Positions 50,748 to 60,382 of a stretch of DNA of 64,000 nucleotides are shown piece by piece (position 1 is the stretch's first letter; each line of letters begins with the position of its first letter). The notes under the pieces are model-generated. The model saw nothing but the letters and a program-made list of their open reading frames with translations, was not told the DNA's origin and did not search any database. A program made the position numbers and the translations under genes. The stretch comes from Planosporangium flavigriseum (GTDB taxonomy: Bacteria > Actinomycetota > Actinomycetes > Mycobacteriales > Micromonosporaceae): assembly GCF_011947225.1 (NCBI RefSeq), contig NZ_JAATVW010000002.1, forward strand, positions 186,001 through 250,000, in the 5' to 3' direction.

Positions 50748-51881
50748 TCAGGCTTGAATCGCCACAGCTGCCGCGATGAGCGCGTTGACGTCGTCCACGC
50801 CCCAGTCGGCCAGCGCCTCCCGGGTGTGCTCGCCCGGGTGCGGCGGCGGCGCGGTCAGTGCGGCCGGCGTGGCCGAGAACCGGGGCGCCGGGGCAGGCTG
50901 GGTGACCCCGTACGACTCGACGAACGTGCCCCGCGCGGCGAGGTGCGGGTGGTCGGCCGAGGCCGCCTCGGACAGCGAGAGCACCGGCGCGACACAGGCG
51001 TCCGAGCCGTCGAAGACCGCCAGCCACTCGGCCCGGGTACGCGTCGCGATCCGCTCGGCGATCCGCTCCCGCAGTGCCGGCCAGCCGGCCGGGTCGTACG
51101 GGTCACCGTCCACCCCGACCCGCGCGGCGAACTCGGCCCAGAACTTCGGTTCGAGGGGCCCGACCGCGAGGTGGCGGCCGTCCGCCGTGGTGTAGACGCC
51201 GTAGTTCGGGGCGCTGCCGTCGAGCAGGTTGCCGCCCCGCCGGTCGGCCCACAGGCCCTGGCGCATCAGCCCGTGCACCTGCGCCGAGAGCAGGGCCGCG
51301 CCGTCCACGATGGAAGCGTCGACGACCTGGCCGACTCCGGCCTGGCGCGCGCTCAGCAGCGCCGCGAGGACGCCGAACGCGAGCAGCATCCCACCGCCGC
51401 CATAGTCACCCACGACGTTGAGCGGCGGCACCGGCGGCCCGTCCGCCGGACCGATGGCGTGCAACAGCCCGGACAGCGCGAGATAGGTGATGTCGTGGCC
51501 GGCGGTATTGGCGAGCGGCCCGTCCTGCCCCCAGCCCGTCATCCGCCCGTACACCAGAGCGGGGTTGACCGCCTGGCAGTCCTGCGGGCCGATCCCCAGC
51601 CGCTCGGCGACGCCCGGGCGGAAGCCCTCGATCAGGATGTCGGCGCGGGCGGCCAGGTGCCGGACGACCTCCGCCGCCCGTGGCTGCTTGAGGTCGAGCG
51701 CAACAGAGCGCTTGCCGCGGCCGAGCACATCGAGACCCGGATCGCCGGGGTGCCCGTGGACGCCGGGCCGGTCCACGCGCAGGACCTCGGCGCCCAGATC
51801 CGCCAGCAGCATGCCGGCGAACGGCCCGGGGCCCATCCCGGCCAGTTCGACAACCCGTACACCGGTCAGGGGTCCAGCCAC
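50748..51881 (-). CDS. Class III CoA-transferase / alpha-methylacyl-CoA racemase family
   Basis: A 377-residue protein. GVRVVELAGMGPGPFAGMLLADLGAEVLRVD, the catalytic Asp region GHDITYLALSG and GQVVDASIVDGA match the Frc/CaiB-AMACR family. It either racemises 2-methylacyl-CoA or transfers CoA. GTG 51881 is used. No partner metabolic genes are close; it lies in the accessory block. Confidence 0.85.
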   Translation of the reverse strand: MAGPLTGVRVVELAGMGPGPFAGMLLADLGAEVLRVDRPGVHGHPGDPGLDVLGRGKRSVALDLKQPRAAEVVRHLAARADILIEGFRPGVAERLGIGPQDCQAVNPALVYGRMTGWGQDGPLANTAGHDITYLALSGLLHAIGPADGPPVPPLNVVGDYGGGGMLLAFGVLAALLSARQAGVGQVVDASIVDGAALLSAQVHGLMRQGLWADRRGGNLLDGSAPNYGVYTTADGRHLAVGPLEPKFWAEFAARVGVDGDPYDPAGWPALRERIAERIATRTRAEWLAVFDGSDACVAPVLSLSEAASADHPHLAARGTFVESYGVTQPAPAPRFSATPAALTAPPPHPGEHTREALADWGVDDVNALIAAAVAIQA

Positions 51882-52223
51882 GTCGGGACGGTAACACCGT
51901 CGACGGCGGGCGGTGCGGACCCCCACGTCCGCGCCGCCCGCCTGCGCCCGGCCCCCGTATCACCGGCGCGGGTCCTCCGCCGTCGACCCATCCCCCAGGG
52001 ATCCCCAAAATGCGGGTCGATCTGCGGATCACCGTCGGATCAAAGCATCGACGGTCGTGCGCGTTACGTCTGTCATCCGGCTCACAGTGTGAGTGACCGC
52101 TAATGGACAGGTGACAGTGGTCACTTCCCGGCTCAGCCGAAGTGCTGGAACTCCGGCCACAGCTGCGCCCACGCGTCGACGGGAGTTGGTGCGTACGCCG
52201 TCGACTCGGCCACGAGAGCTACC
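51882..52223. promoter_or_regulatory. 342-bp region with palindromes upstream of the CoA-transferase gene
   Basis: CTCACA-G-TGTGAG (52081-52093) is a perfect 13-nt palindrome, directly followed by AGTGACC/GGTCACT (52092-52098, 52119-52125). These could be operators or a terminator for the ybjN operon. No coding sequence was recognised in the region. Confidence 0.4.
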
Positions 52224-52724
52224 TCAATCCGTACGTTTCACGAAGTGTTCGAATGCGCGCAGGTTGTCCAACGGCTCGCCGCGCTTGACCCGCCACTCCC
52301 ACTCGCGCCGGATCGCCGTACCGAAGCCAATCTCCAGCATCGGATCGAAGCTCTCATCCGCGTAGGTGAGCACCGAGCCGAGCAGCCGGTCAAGCTCGTC
52401 CGCCGTGATCGCGCGAAGCGTGATCCGGCCGGTCAGGTAAATGTCACCGACGTCATCGATCGCGAACGCCACGCCATACATCCGGGCATTTCGCTTCAGC
52501 AACCAGGCCCACAGCTCTTCGCGGTTCTCGTCGGGCTGGCGCATCACGAACGCCTCGACCCGCAGCGCGTGCTCGCCGACGATCAGGTTGCAGTTCGTCT
52601 TCAGCTTGTGCGCGCCGGGCAGCGTCACCACAAAGGAGTGGTCGCCGGTGCGCTCGACCGGCACCTCACGCTCGGCGCAGACGGACTCGATCAGATCGCT
52701 GACCCGCTTGCGTTCGTCACTCAT
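52224..52724 (-). CDS. YbjN-domain protein
   Basis: A 166-residue YbjN-like protein (bacterial sensory transduction-like fold). It contains [31 protein letters not shown] and GDIYLTGRI. The ATG overlaps the mshA stop (ATGA). The pairing with mshA is the same in mycobacteria (Rv0486-Rv0487). Possible type III secretion chaperone-like fold; function unknown. Confidence 0.85.
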   Translation of the reverse strand: MSDERKRVSDLIESVCAEREVPVERTGDHSFVVTLPGAHKLKTNCNLIVGEHALRVEAFVMRQPDENREELWAWLLKRNARMYGVAFAIDDVGDIYLTGRITLRAITADELDRLLGSVLTYADESFDPMLEIGFGTAIRREWEWRVKRGEPLDNLRAFEHFVKRTD

Positions 52725-54067
52725 GAGCACACTCCGGTCGAGATGGCAGCGGCCCGACGGTCCCGGTGCTCGCTCAACGCATCGCGGTAGACGTCGAGCA
52801 GGCCGCAGGCGGTGCGGTTCCAGGAGAAGTTGCGGGCGTGCGCGACCGCGCCGCGCGCAAACCGCGCCCGTTCGCCGGGCGCCCGCAACAGACGCCCGAT
52901 CGTACGGGCCCAGTCGGCCGGGTCGTGGCCGTCGACCAGCACGCCGGAGACGCTGTCCCGTACCGCGGTCACCAGGCCACCCACGGCGGCGGCAACGACC
53001 GGCGTGCCGCACGCCTGCGCCTCCAGGGCGACCAGGCCGAAGGACTCGTTGTAGCTGGGCACGGCGACCAGGTCGGCGGCCCGGTACAGGTCGGCGAGGG
53101 CGTCCCGGGGCTGCGGCTCGATGAACCGCACGGCGTCGGAGATGCCCAGTTCGGCGGCGAGTTCGATGAGGGCGGTGGGCCGTTCGAGGCCGGTGCCACT
53201 GGGCCCGCCGCAGACAGCGACCACGAGCCGCCTGGCCGTCTCGGGGTCGTGCGTACGCAGCTCGGCGACCGCGCGCAGCAACACATCGGGGGCCTTGAGT
53301 GGCTGGATGCGCCCGACGAAGGCCACCACGTGCGCGTCCGGAGGCAGGTTGAAACGGCGTCGTGCGGTCGCGCGGCCACCCTCCGATGGGCTGAATCGGT
53401 CGAGGTCGACCCCGGGCGCGACGACGGCGACCCGGCCGAGGTCCGCGCCGTAGAGGTCGATCAGCTCGCGCGCCTCGGTCGGCGTGTTGGCGACCAACCG
53501 GTCGGCCTCGGCCACGACCTGCTCCTCGCCGATCACCCGAGCCTTCGGCTCGGGGGTGTCACCCTCGGCCAGCAGCAAATTCTTTACTTTCGCCAGGGTA
53601 TGAGCGGTATGTACGAACGGGACGCCCCAGCGGTCCTTGGCCAGCCAGCCCACCTGACCGGACAGCCAGTAGTGGGAGTGGACCAGGTCGTACCAGCCCG
53701 GCGCCTGGGCGGCCTCGGCGCGCAGCACCCCGTTCGTGAAGGCACACAGCTGCGCCGGTAGCTCCTCCTTGGCCAGCCCCTCGAACGGGCCGGAGATCAC
53801 GTGCCGGACGAGCACGCCGGGCGCCATCTCCACCACCGGCGGCAGGTCGCTCGCGGTCGCCCGGGTGAAGATCTCCACCTCGACGCCGGCCTCGGCCAGG
53901 CGCTTGGCGACCTCGACGATGTAGACATTCATCCCGCCGGCGTCCCCGGTGCCCGGTTGGTCCAGCGGTGAGGTGTGAACCGAGAGCGTCGCCACCCGCC
54001 GGGGCAGCCCCGAACGAGCAGGTCGGCGGCATGGACCGAAGTTGTGTAGCGAATCCACCCGCGCCAC
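52721..54067 (-). CDS. mshA: D-inositol-3-phosphate glycosyltransferase (mycothiol biosynthesis)
   Basis: A 448-residue GT4 glycosyltransferase. It has [46 protein letters not shown] and [18 protein letters not shown]. It joins GlcNAc to inositol phosphate, the first step of mycothiol synthesis. GTG 54067 (VARVDSL) is used, with GAGGGAG upstream. The segment coding [12 protein letters not shown] uses AAA, GTA and AAT, unlike its neighbours. Confidence 0.93.
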   Translation of the reverse strand: MARVDSLHNFGPCRRPARSGLPRRVATLSVHTSPLDQPGTGDAGGMNVYIVEVAKRLAEAGVEVEIFTRATASDLPPVVEMAPGVLVRHVISGPFEGLAKEELPAQLCAFTNGVLRAEAAQAPGWYDLVHSHYWLSGQVGWLAKDRWGVPFVHTAHTLAKVKNLLLAEGDTPEPKARVIGEEQVVAEADRLVANTPTEARELIDLYGADLGRVAVVAPGVDLDRFSPSEGGRATARRRFNLPPDAHVVAFVGRIQPLKAPDVLLRAVAELRTHDPETARRLVVAVCGGPSGTGLERPTALIELAAELGISDAVRFIEPQPRDALADLYRAADLVAVPSYNESFGLVALEAQACGTPVVAAAVGGLVTAVRDSVSGVLVDGHDPADWARTIGRLLRAPGERARFARGAVAHARNFSWNRTACGLLDVYRDALSEHRDRRAAAISTGVCS

Positions 54068-54215
54068 ATGTACTCCCTCTGTCGTTGCCCGTGCCGCTCC
54101 ACACAACCGCCCCGATCAACACGCCGGGGCTGCTCCATCTTCCCAGGAACCGTGATACGCCTCTCCGGTGTACCCCCCGTTGGGGTGAAGATGCGATCGG
54201 CGAGAGGATCGGTAC

Positions 54216-54983
54216 ATGCCACAGAGGATCGCCGTGATAACGGGAGCGTCCAGCGGAATCGGGGCGGCGACCGCCCGCAGACTCACCGCCGAGGGGTTCC
54301 ACGTCGTGGCCGCCGCGCGCCGCGCAGAGCGCCTCGACTCCCTGGTCAAAGAGGTGACGGACGCCGGCGGCAGCGCCACCGCGGTGCCGGTCGACATCAC
54401 CGACGACACCTCGGTGGCCGCGCTGGCCGAGACCGTCGCGGGCCTGCCCGGGCGGCTGGAACTCCTGGTGAACAACGCGGGCGGCGCTCGCGGCGGCGAC
54501 TACGTGGAAGCGGCGGACATCAGCGACTGGCAGTGGATGTACGACGTGAACGTCCTCGGCACGGTACGGGTGACCAAAGCGCTCCTGCCGGCTCTCGAGG
54601 CGTCCGGCGCGGGCACCATCGTGATCATGAGTTCGACCGCCGGCCTCATCGTGTACGAGGGCGGCGGTGGGTACACGGCCGCCAAGCACGGCACGACCGC
54701 CGTCGCCGAGACGCTGCGCCTGGAACTGTGCGGCCGGCCGGTGCGCGTCATCGAGATCGACCCCGGCATGGTGAAGACCGACGAGTTCACGCTGAAGCGC
54801 TTCGGCGGGGACGCCGAGAAAGCGGCAGCCGTCTACCGCGGCGTAGCGAAGCCCCTGACGGCCGAGGACATCGCCGAGTGCGTGGCGTGGAGCTCGACCC
54901 TGCCCCACCACGTCAACATCGATCGGCTCGTGGTCCGCCCGCTCGCCCAGGCCGCCCAGCACAAGGTGTGCCGGGTGGAATGA
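54216..54983 (+). CDS. Short-chain dehydrogenase/reductase
   Basis: A 255-residue classical SDR with AVITGASSGIGAATARRL, the NNAGG motif, catalytic Ser in MSSTAG and YTAAKHG with the Tyr-Lys pair. The cofactor is probably NADP(H), from the Arg-rich region AARRAERL. Substrate unknown; the relative in mycobacteria (Rv0484c) has the same position beside mshA and murB. TGA overlaps the methyltransferase ATG. Confidence 0.9.
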   Translation: MPQRIAVITGASSGIGAATARRLTAEGFHVVAAARRAERLDSLVKEVTDAGGSATAVPVDITDDTSVAALAETVAGLPGRLELLVNNAGGARGGDYVEAADISDWQWMYDVNVLGTVRVTKALLPALEASGAGTIVIMSSTAGLIVYEGGGGYTAAKHGTTAVAETLRLELCGRPVRVIEIDPGMVKTDEFTLKRFGGDAEKAAAVYRGVAKPLTAEDIAECVAWSSTLPHHVNIDRLVVRPLAQAAQHKVCRVE

Positions 54984-55774
54984 AGCCTTTAGGGTCGATC
55001 ACCCGCGGCACCACCAACCCCAACCGGTTGCGCCGCGTCGACAACTGGATCGCGGTACACCTCGGTGGCCTGCTCGGCGGGGCCGAGGACCCGCTCGTGG
55101 TGGACCTGGGGTACGGCGCGAGCCCGGTCACCGCGGTCGAACTGCGCTCCCGGCTGAGCCGGGTGCGGCGTGACGTTCGGGTCGTCGGGCTGGAGATCGA
55201 TCCGGAGCGGGTCGCCGCGGCGGCCCCGGCCGCCGACCCGCCCGCGCTGGAGTTCCGGCGCGGCGGCTTCGAACTGGCCGGCCTACGGCCGGTGGTGGTA
55301 CGGGCGATGAACGTGCTCCGCCAGTACGACGAGTCCGAAGTGAAGCAGGCCTGGTCGACCATTGCGCAGCGGCTCGCGCCGGACGGCGTGCTGGTGGAGG
55401 GTACGTGCGACGAGTTGGGGCGGCTGGCCTCCTGGGTCACCCTGGACGCCGCCGGCCCGCGTACGCTCACCCTGGCCGCCTCGCTGTCCACCCTGGACAG
55501 TCCCGCGACGCTGGCCGAGCGGCTACCGAAGGCGCTCATTCACCGCAATGTGTCCGGCGAGCCGATCCACGGCCTGCTGCGGGCGCTGGACGAGGCGTGG
55601 CGCGCCAACGCCGCGTACTCGGCCTTCGGCCCACGCCAGCGGTGGCGCAACAGCGTCGAGGCGGTACGCGCAGCGGGGTGGCCGGTGCTCGACCGGCCCG
55701 CGCGCTGGCGCCTCGGCGAGCTGACCGTCCCCTGGTCCGCCGTCGCCCCGCGCCTCTCCTCCCCATACTCATGA
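54980..55774 (+). CDS. Class I SAM-dependent methyltransferase-like protein
   Basis: A 264-residue protein. VVDLGYGASPVTAVELRSRL and VVGLEIDPERV resemble SAM-binding motifs I and II, with GYGASP in place of the usual GxGxG. It may therefore bind SAM weakly. ATGA coupling with the SDR suggests a joint pathway. Codon 4 is TTA, directly at the start where it could influence translation most. Confidence 0.72.
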   Translation: MKPLGSITRGTTNPNRLRRVDNWIAVHLGGLLGGAEDPLVVDLGYGASPVTAVELRSRLSRVRRDVRVVGLEIDPERVAAAAPAADPPALEFRRGGFELAGLRPVVVRAMNVLRQYDESEVKQAWSTIAQRLAPDGVLVEGTCDELGRLASWVTLDAAGPRTLTLAASLSTLDSPATLAERLPKALIHRNVSGEPIHGLLRALDEAWRANAAYSAFGPRQRWRNSVEAVRAAGWPVLDRPARWRLGELTVPWSAVAPRLSSPYS

Positions 55775-55810
55775 AGACTTCGGGGTGTCATGGCGCCCCG
55801 AATCTTTCAT
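55771..55810. terminator. Hairpin terminator between methyltransferase and murB
   Basis: TTCGGGG/CCCCGAA with the outer ATGAA/TTCAT arms forms an imperfect 15-bp stem (55771-55810), overlapping the methyltransferase stop, between two convergent genes. Confidence 0.7.
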
Positions 55811-55812
55811 GA

Positions 55813-56898
55813 TCACGGGATAGCGCAGTTGATCAAGACTGGCTCGGGGTGCAGCACCACACCAAACCGGTCCCGCACGCCGTCCCGGATCTCGCGCGCC
55901 AGGTCCAGCAGCTCGGCCGTCGTGCCCGTGCCACGGTTGGTCAACGCGAGAGTGTGCTTGGTGGAGATGCCGACGCCGGTGCCGACCTGCGCGTACCCGC
56001 GAGCGAAGCCGGCACGCTCGATCAGCCAGGCGGCGCTGACCTTGACCGAGCCGTCCCCGGTCGGCCAGGCCGGCGGCTCCACCCCGGCCTGCGCCCGCAC
56101 CGCCGCGTACTCGTCGGACGTCAGCACCGGGTTGGTGAAGAACGAACCCACCGAGTAGGTGTCCGGGTCGCCCCCGTCGAGCACCATGCCCTTGCCCGCA
56201 CGCAGGGCCAGCACGGCTTCGCGTACCCGCGCCGGCTCGACCCGATCCCCCGGCGCCACACCGAGGGAGCGCGCCAGCTCCGCGTAGCGAATGGGCATGG
56301 ACCGAGCCGACACCGCGAGCGAGAAATCCACCGAAAGCACAACAAAGCGGTGGTTGTGCTTGAAAATGCTTGTCCGATAGCCAAAACCGCACTCGTCAGG
56401 CCGCATCACAACGGTTTCGCCGGTCTGGCGGTCGTAGACGCGCACGGCCGTGATCGTCTCCGCGACCTCCTGCCCGTACGCCCCGACGTTCTGAATCGGG
56501 GTGGCACCGGCCGAACCGGGGATTCCGGACAGGCACTCCAGCCCGGCCAGCCCCTCGGCGACGGTGGCCGCAACCAGCTCGTCCCACTTCTGACCAGCCT
56601 CGACGCACACGATCGCCCGCTCGCCCTCGCGGCGCACACTGAACCCGCGGTTGCGCAGCAGGACCACAGTGCCCGGAAAACCGGCATCCGCGACAACGAC
56701 ATTGCTGCCGCCGGCAAGCACCAAGGCGGATATGCCTGCATCATCAGAGGCGGAGTCACCGGCGTCGGCCTTCCTGAGCGCGGCGACGATCTCCTCGGCG
56801 CTCGCGGCCTCGATCAACTCCGTGGCAGGGCCGCCCAGGCGCAGCGTGGTATGCGCGTCGAGCATGGCGCGATGGGTACGTTCAGGCACGTGTTTCAC
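55813..56898 (-). CDS. murB: UDP-N-acetylenolpyruvoylglucosamine reductase
   Basis: A 361-residue type I MurB from GTG 56898 (VKHVPERTH); GTG 56928 would add 10 residues. FAD-binding motifs: LVLAGGSNVVVAD and GLECLSGIPGSAGATPIQNVGAYGQEV. The catalytic Ser is in YSVGSFFTNPVL. It makes UDP-MurNAc for peptidoglycan. The segment coding GYRTSIFKHNHRFVVLS uses many A/T third bases (TTT, TAT, ATT and CTT). Confidence 0.93.
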   Translation of the reverse strand: MKHVPERTHRAMLDAHTTLRLGGPATELIEAASAEEIVAALRKADAGDSASDDAGISALVLAGGSNVVVADAGFPGTVVLLRNRGFSVRREGERAIVCVEAGQKWDELVAATVAEGLAGLECLSGIPGSAGATPIQNVGAYGQEVAETITAVRVYDRQTGETVVMRPDECGFGYRTSIFKHNHRFVVLSVDFSLAVSARSMPIRYAELARSLGVAPGDRVEPARVREAVLALRAGKGMVLDGGDPDTYSVGSFFTNPVLTSDEYAAVRAQAGVEPPAWPTGDGSVKVSAAWLIERAGFARGYAQVGTGVGISTKHTLALTNRGTGTTAELLDLAREIRDGVRDRFGVVLHPEPVLINCAIP

Positions 56899-56964
56899 CC
56901 TAGGCTGGATGCCGACGGGACATCCCACCGGCGCGGTCAGTTATGTGTGAGGAGGGGATGGGGG

Positions 56965-57726
56965 ATGGGTAAGCCGCACTTCAACAAGGAGTTCTGGGTG
57001 GCCGGCCTGCGCGCCGAGGGTGCCGCCTTCCGCGCTGCCGTCGGGCAGGAGGGCGTGCTCACAGCACCCGTACCGAGCTGTCCTGACTGGACGATCGAGG
57101 ACCTCGTGCGCCACTTGGGCGGCGTCTACCGCTGGGTCGCCGGACATGTCGGCCGTGGCACGACAGGTCATCCGGGCCAGCTTGACGTCAGCGACACGCC
57201 GACCGGACCCGCCGTGCTGTCGTGGTGGGACGACCAGTTTGCAAAAACTCTCAAACTCCTTGATTGGCTCGATCCTGCTTTACCAGCGTGGAACTGGGCA
57301 CCACAGCCGAAAAAGGCTGAATTCTGGCATCGCCGGTTGGCCCACGAGACCGCCGTGCACCGCTGGGACGCGCAGATCGCCGTCGGGCTCAGCGAGCCGA
57401 TCGAAGCCAAACTCGCCGCGGACGGCATTACCGAAGTGCTCGACTCCTGGCTGCCGGCGGGGCGGCGGCGAGGGCCGCTCGACCGTCACGGCGTCATCGC
57501 ACTGCGCGCCACCGACCTCGCCGAGGTGTGGAACGTGCGGCTGCGGGGCGAAGGGATAGCGCTCCTCGACACCGACACCCTTCTCGACCACGACCACCAC
57601 AACGAGCGCGCGGTCGCCTGCGGAACAGCCAGTGACCTGCTCCTCGCGCTCTACGGACGGGTGCCGTTCGAGGTGCTCGACACAGCCGGCGACGGGAGCC
57701 TGCTGGCCGCGTTGCGCACCGGCTGA
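56965..57726 (+). CDS. Mycothiol-dependent maleylpyruvate isomerase-family protein
   Basis: A 253-residue DinB-like protein of the TIGR03083 type. PVPSCPDWTIEDLVRHLGGVYRWV at the start carries the first metal His, and WHRRLAHETAVHRWDAQIAVG the remaining Glu/His. It probably binds a metal and mycothiol. About 90 nt (57236-57330) are A/T-rich in third positions (TTT, GCA, AAA, ACT, CTT) and include one TTA (57280-57282, codon 106). ATG 56965 is the start. Confidence 0.85.
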   Translation: MGKPHFNKEFWVAGLRAEGAAFRAAVGQEGVLTAPVPSCPDWTIEDLVRHLGGVYRWVAGHVGRGTTGHPGQLDVSDTPTGPAVLSWWDDQFAKTLKLLDWLDPALPAWNWAPQPKKAEFWHRRLAHETAVHRWDAQIAVGLSEPIEAKLAADGITEVLDSWLPAGRRRGPLDRHGVIALRATDLAEVWNVRLRGEGIALLDTDTLLDHDHHNERAVACGTASDLLLALYGRVPFEVLDTAGDGSLLAALRTG

Positions 57727-57727
57727 C

Positions 57728-58252
57728 TCAGCCGAATACTTCGGCGTACACCTCGTCCGCGATCGCCCGGCTCGCGTCGTCGAAGAGCACCAGCCTGACC
57801 TCGTCCACGCCGGCAGGCGCCGTGCGGATGGCGTCCAGGGCCTGCACCACGGCGTCCCGCTTCGGCCACCGGTACACCCCCGCTGAGATCAGCGGAAACG
57901 CCACCGACACGGCGCCAAGCTCAGCGGCGACCCGCAGCGAGTTCGTGTAGCAGGCCCGCAGCAGCGGCGTGCGGTCCTCGCGCTCAGACCACACCGGGCC
58001 TACGGTATGGATCACCCACCGGGCGGGCAGCCGGCCGGCCGTGGTCGCAACCGCCTCGCCGGTCGGCAGGCCACGGCCGTACCGACTGGCCCGCAGCGCC
58101 CGGCACTCCGCTCCGATCGCAGGCCCACCCCGCCGGTGGATCGCTCCGTCTACCCCTCCCCCGCCCAGCAGCGACGAGTTGGCGGCGTTGACGACCGCGT
58201 CGACCTCATGGGTCGTGATGTCACCGGTGACCAGTTCGATCCGTCTACTCAT
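57728..58252 (-). CDS. Macro-domain protein (O-acetyl-ADP-ribose deacetylase-like)
   Basis: A 174-residue single macro domain. VTGDITTHEVDAVVNAANSSLLGGGGVDGAIHRRGG and FPLISAGVYRWP are the ADP-ribose-binding motifs of the MacroD/YmdB type, which remove O-acetyl or ADP-ribosyl groups. It is 8 nt overlapped with the EI24 gene (co-translated) and convergent with the isomerase gene. Confidence 0.92.
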   Translation of the reverse strand: MSRRIELVTGDITTHEVDAVVNAANSSLLGGGGVDGAIHRRGGPAIGAECRALRASRYGRGLPTGEAVATTAGRLPARWVIHTVGPVWSEREDRTPLLRACYTNSLRVAAELGAVSVAFPLISAGVYRWPKRDAVVQALDAIRTAPAGVDEVRLVLFDDASRAIADEVYAEVFG

Positions 58253-59018
58253 GGGGCTGTCCGAGTACGCGCCGGGTCAGCAGGGTGGCGCCGGCCACCG
58301 CGCCCGGCATCACCAGTACCGACATGAAGGGCACCAGAAAAACCAGGAACACCGGTACGCCGAAGCCGAGCGCCAATGCCCGATTGGCCCGCAGCAGCCG
58401 ACGCCGGTCGCCCAGCCGTAACCCGCGACGGTTGAAGGGCACGCCCGAGATCTCGACCGTGAGCAGCCACCCACCGACGAACGCGCCGACCACGGGCACG
58501 ACCGTCTGCCCGACGACCGGGATGAAGCCGAGGACGAACAGCGCCACGCTGGCGGCGAGCGACAGCAGGAGCAGCCGCACCGAGTCGGCCAGATTCCACC
58601 GGAGGGTGCGGTGCCACGGCGCGTCGGACTCCTGCGCGCCGCCGAACCGGTCGTCGACCCGCTTCGAGATGGCCTCGTAGAACGGGTCGCCGATGGTGAG
58701 GGTCAGCGCCGTGAACGTGACCACCGCGAGGATGATCCCGGCCACGTCGAGCGCGATCGTGACCAGCCAACGGAGGGCTTGGCGCACCGGCTCCGACCAG
58801 TCGTTGGCGAACCAGGTGAGGAGCGCGGCGAGGTCGCCGCTGAAGACGAACAGCGTCACCAGCGCGGCCAGCACGACCGCGAACGAGACGACGCCAGGCA
58901 CGATGCCGAGCAGCAACAGGCGCGGGCTGCGCACGACCACACCGAGGCCGCGAACCAGCAGGCCGGCGCCGGTGAAGAACTCTGACAGGGCGCTCTGTTG
59001 TCGCACGATGGGGGCCAC
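58245..59018 (-). CDS. EI24/CysZ-like membrane protein
   Basis: A 257-residue protein with five or more hydrophobic segments (about 30-60, 85-110, 150-175, 180-200 and 220-245). The family motif is LTIGDPFYEAISKRVD. The EI24 group is related to sulfate permease CysZ, but the function is not clear here. It overlaps the macro-domain gene by 8 nt. TTA at codon 200 (58419-58421). Confidence 0.82.
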   Translation of the reverse strand: MAPIVRQQSALSEFFTGAGLLVRGLGVVVRSPRLLLLGIVPGVVSFAVVLAALVTLFVFSGDLAALLTWFANDWSEPVRQALRWLVTIALDVAGIILAVVTFTALTLTIGDPFYEAISKRVDDRFGGAQESDAPWHRTLRWNLADSVRLLLLSLAASVALFVLGFIPVVGQTVVPVVGAFVGGWLLTVEISGVPFNRRGLRLGDRRRLLRANRALALGFGVPVFLVFLVPFMSVLVMPGAVAGATLLTRRVLGQPHE

Positions 59019-59084
59019 GGCGGCAGCCTAATCGGTCAGTTCAACCCGTCCGGCGGCACTTCGGGCAGGTTGAAGTCATCCTGC

Positions 59085-59987
59085 TTAGTCGTCAAGGCCC
59101 TGCCCGTTTAGGAACGCCGCTATCCGCTCCCGCAGGTCGGCGCGCTCCGTCCACAGCACGCCGGGCCGGTCGTACACATGCAGCGTCGCCCGTGGGAGGG
59201 CAGCCGCGAGCTCCTCGGCGACCTCGACCGGGTGCAGGTCATCACCGCGACAGGCGAGTACGAGCGCTGACGCCGTGACCTCCCCCAGCGCGCGGCGGTC
59301 AGGGAGCGCCACCTGGTCGGGCAGTTCGGCCAGGGCCTGAGCGAGCCCGTCGCGCATGAGCTGCTCCAGCCGCTGCCGCAGGTAGGCCCACCCGGCCGGC
59401 GTGTTTCGCACCTGCGCCGGCGCTTCCAGGGAGATGACTTCCGCGACCCCGGCCGCGTCCCCGGCCTCGACCGCCGCCAGCAGTTCGGTCAGCCGAGCCG
59501 CGGCGGTCCGTTGACGGGGCTGGTCGAGCACCGCGGGCAGGAAGAAGACGGCCTTCTCGAAGCGGTTCGGATTGTCGGCGAGCAGTCGGCACAGCGCACC
59601 GGCGCCGAGACTGACCCCGAGCGCGCGGGTCGCGCCGTGCAGATCGGCGATCGCCCGGAGATCCCGGGCCAGGTCGAGGTACGTCCAGTGGCCCGGTGGC
59701 GCGGCGGACCGGCCGTGGCCGCGGAACTGGAAGAAGACCCGGCGGCCGCGTACGCCGCTGCCCAGGGGGCGGGTCTCGGCGATGCCCCCGGCCAGTCCAT
59801 GAGCGAACACCGTGACCGGGTGTCCCGACCCGGTGGTCAGGCACTCCAGTTCCACCCCGTGCGGGGTGGCCACCAGCTCGGTCGGTGGCGTCGGCAGCGT
59901 CGGCCGACCGGTGTGCGGGCCCCGGTTGACCGGCGGCCGGTATCGATCAGGGCGTCCGTCCGGCGGTGGCGGCCAGCGGAAGTCCAT
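59085..59987 (-). CDS. Alpha/beta-hydrolase
   Basis: About 300 residues. The nucleophile elbow reads GVSLGAG, and VFAHGLAGG is the HG oxyanion region. The catalytic Asp is likely in LACRGDDLHPVE; a clear final His is not evident in the C-terminal part. Substrate unknown. The ATG overlaps the DUF2516 stop (TAATG). The family is typically esterase-like. Confidence 0.78.
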   Translation of the reverse strand: MDFRWPPPPDGRPDRYRPPVNRGPHTGRPTLPTPPTELVATPHGVELECLTTGSGHPVTVFAHGLAGGIAETRPLGSGVRGRRVFFQFRGHGRSAAPPGHWTYLDLARDLRAIADLHGATRALGVSLGAGALCRLLADNPNRFEKAVFFLPAVLDQPRQRTAAARLTELLAAVEAGDAAGVAEVISLEAPAQVRNTPAGWAYLRQRLEQLMRDGLAQALAELPDQVALPDRRALGEVTASALVLACRGDDLHPVEVAEELAAALPRATLHVYDRPGVLWTERADLRERIAAFLNGQGLDD

Positions 59988-60298
59988 TACCAGGATCCGC
60001 GGCCGTCGATCACATCACGCAGAGCGGGCCGAACGTCGAGCAGGTAGACAGCCGCGATCGTGATAGCGATCAGCGCGAGCATCAGGAAACCAGACCCGAT
60101 GACCGTCAGGAGCGCCGAACCGCCAATCAAGGCGAGCCAGGCCCCCTTGGGCAGCGTATTGATGGCCGAAAACGCGTCGGGCCGCTGGAGCAGGCAGTGC
60201 CCAAACGCGACCACCTCGATAAGGAGGGCGAAGATGACCAAAAGCAGGTCCACCCAGCGGATGACCTGGGTGTAGAAGATCGGCGCGGCTATAGCCAT
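59987..60298 (-). CDS. DUF2516 membrane protein
   Basis: A 103-residue protein with three hydrophobic helices (about 12-35, 50-68 and 72-92) and the DUF2516 layout seen beside hbhA in mycobacteria (Rv0476). Function unknown. It follows the HBHA-like gene on the same strand and is coupled to the hydrolase. Confidence 0.85.
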   Translation of the reverse strand: MAIAAPIFYTQVIRWVDLLLVIFALLIEVVAFGHCLLQRPDAFSAINTLPKGAWLALIGGSALLTVIGSGFLMLALIAITIAAVYLLDVRPALRDVIDGRGSW

Positions 60299-60382
60299 GC
60301 ATTGAGCTTAGGCGCGGTCCCCGGTGCCGTGTGTCGACACCGGGGGACCGGGCGTGTCTTGCCGTCTGGTTGTTACTCGTTG

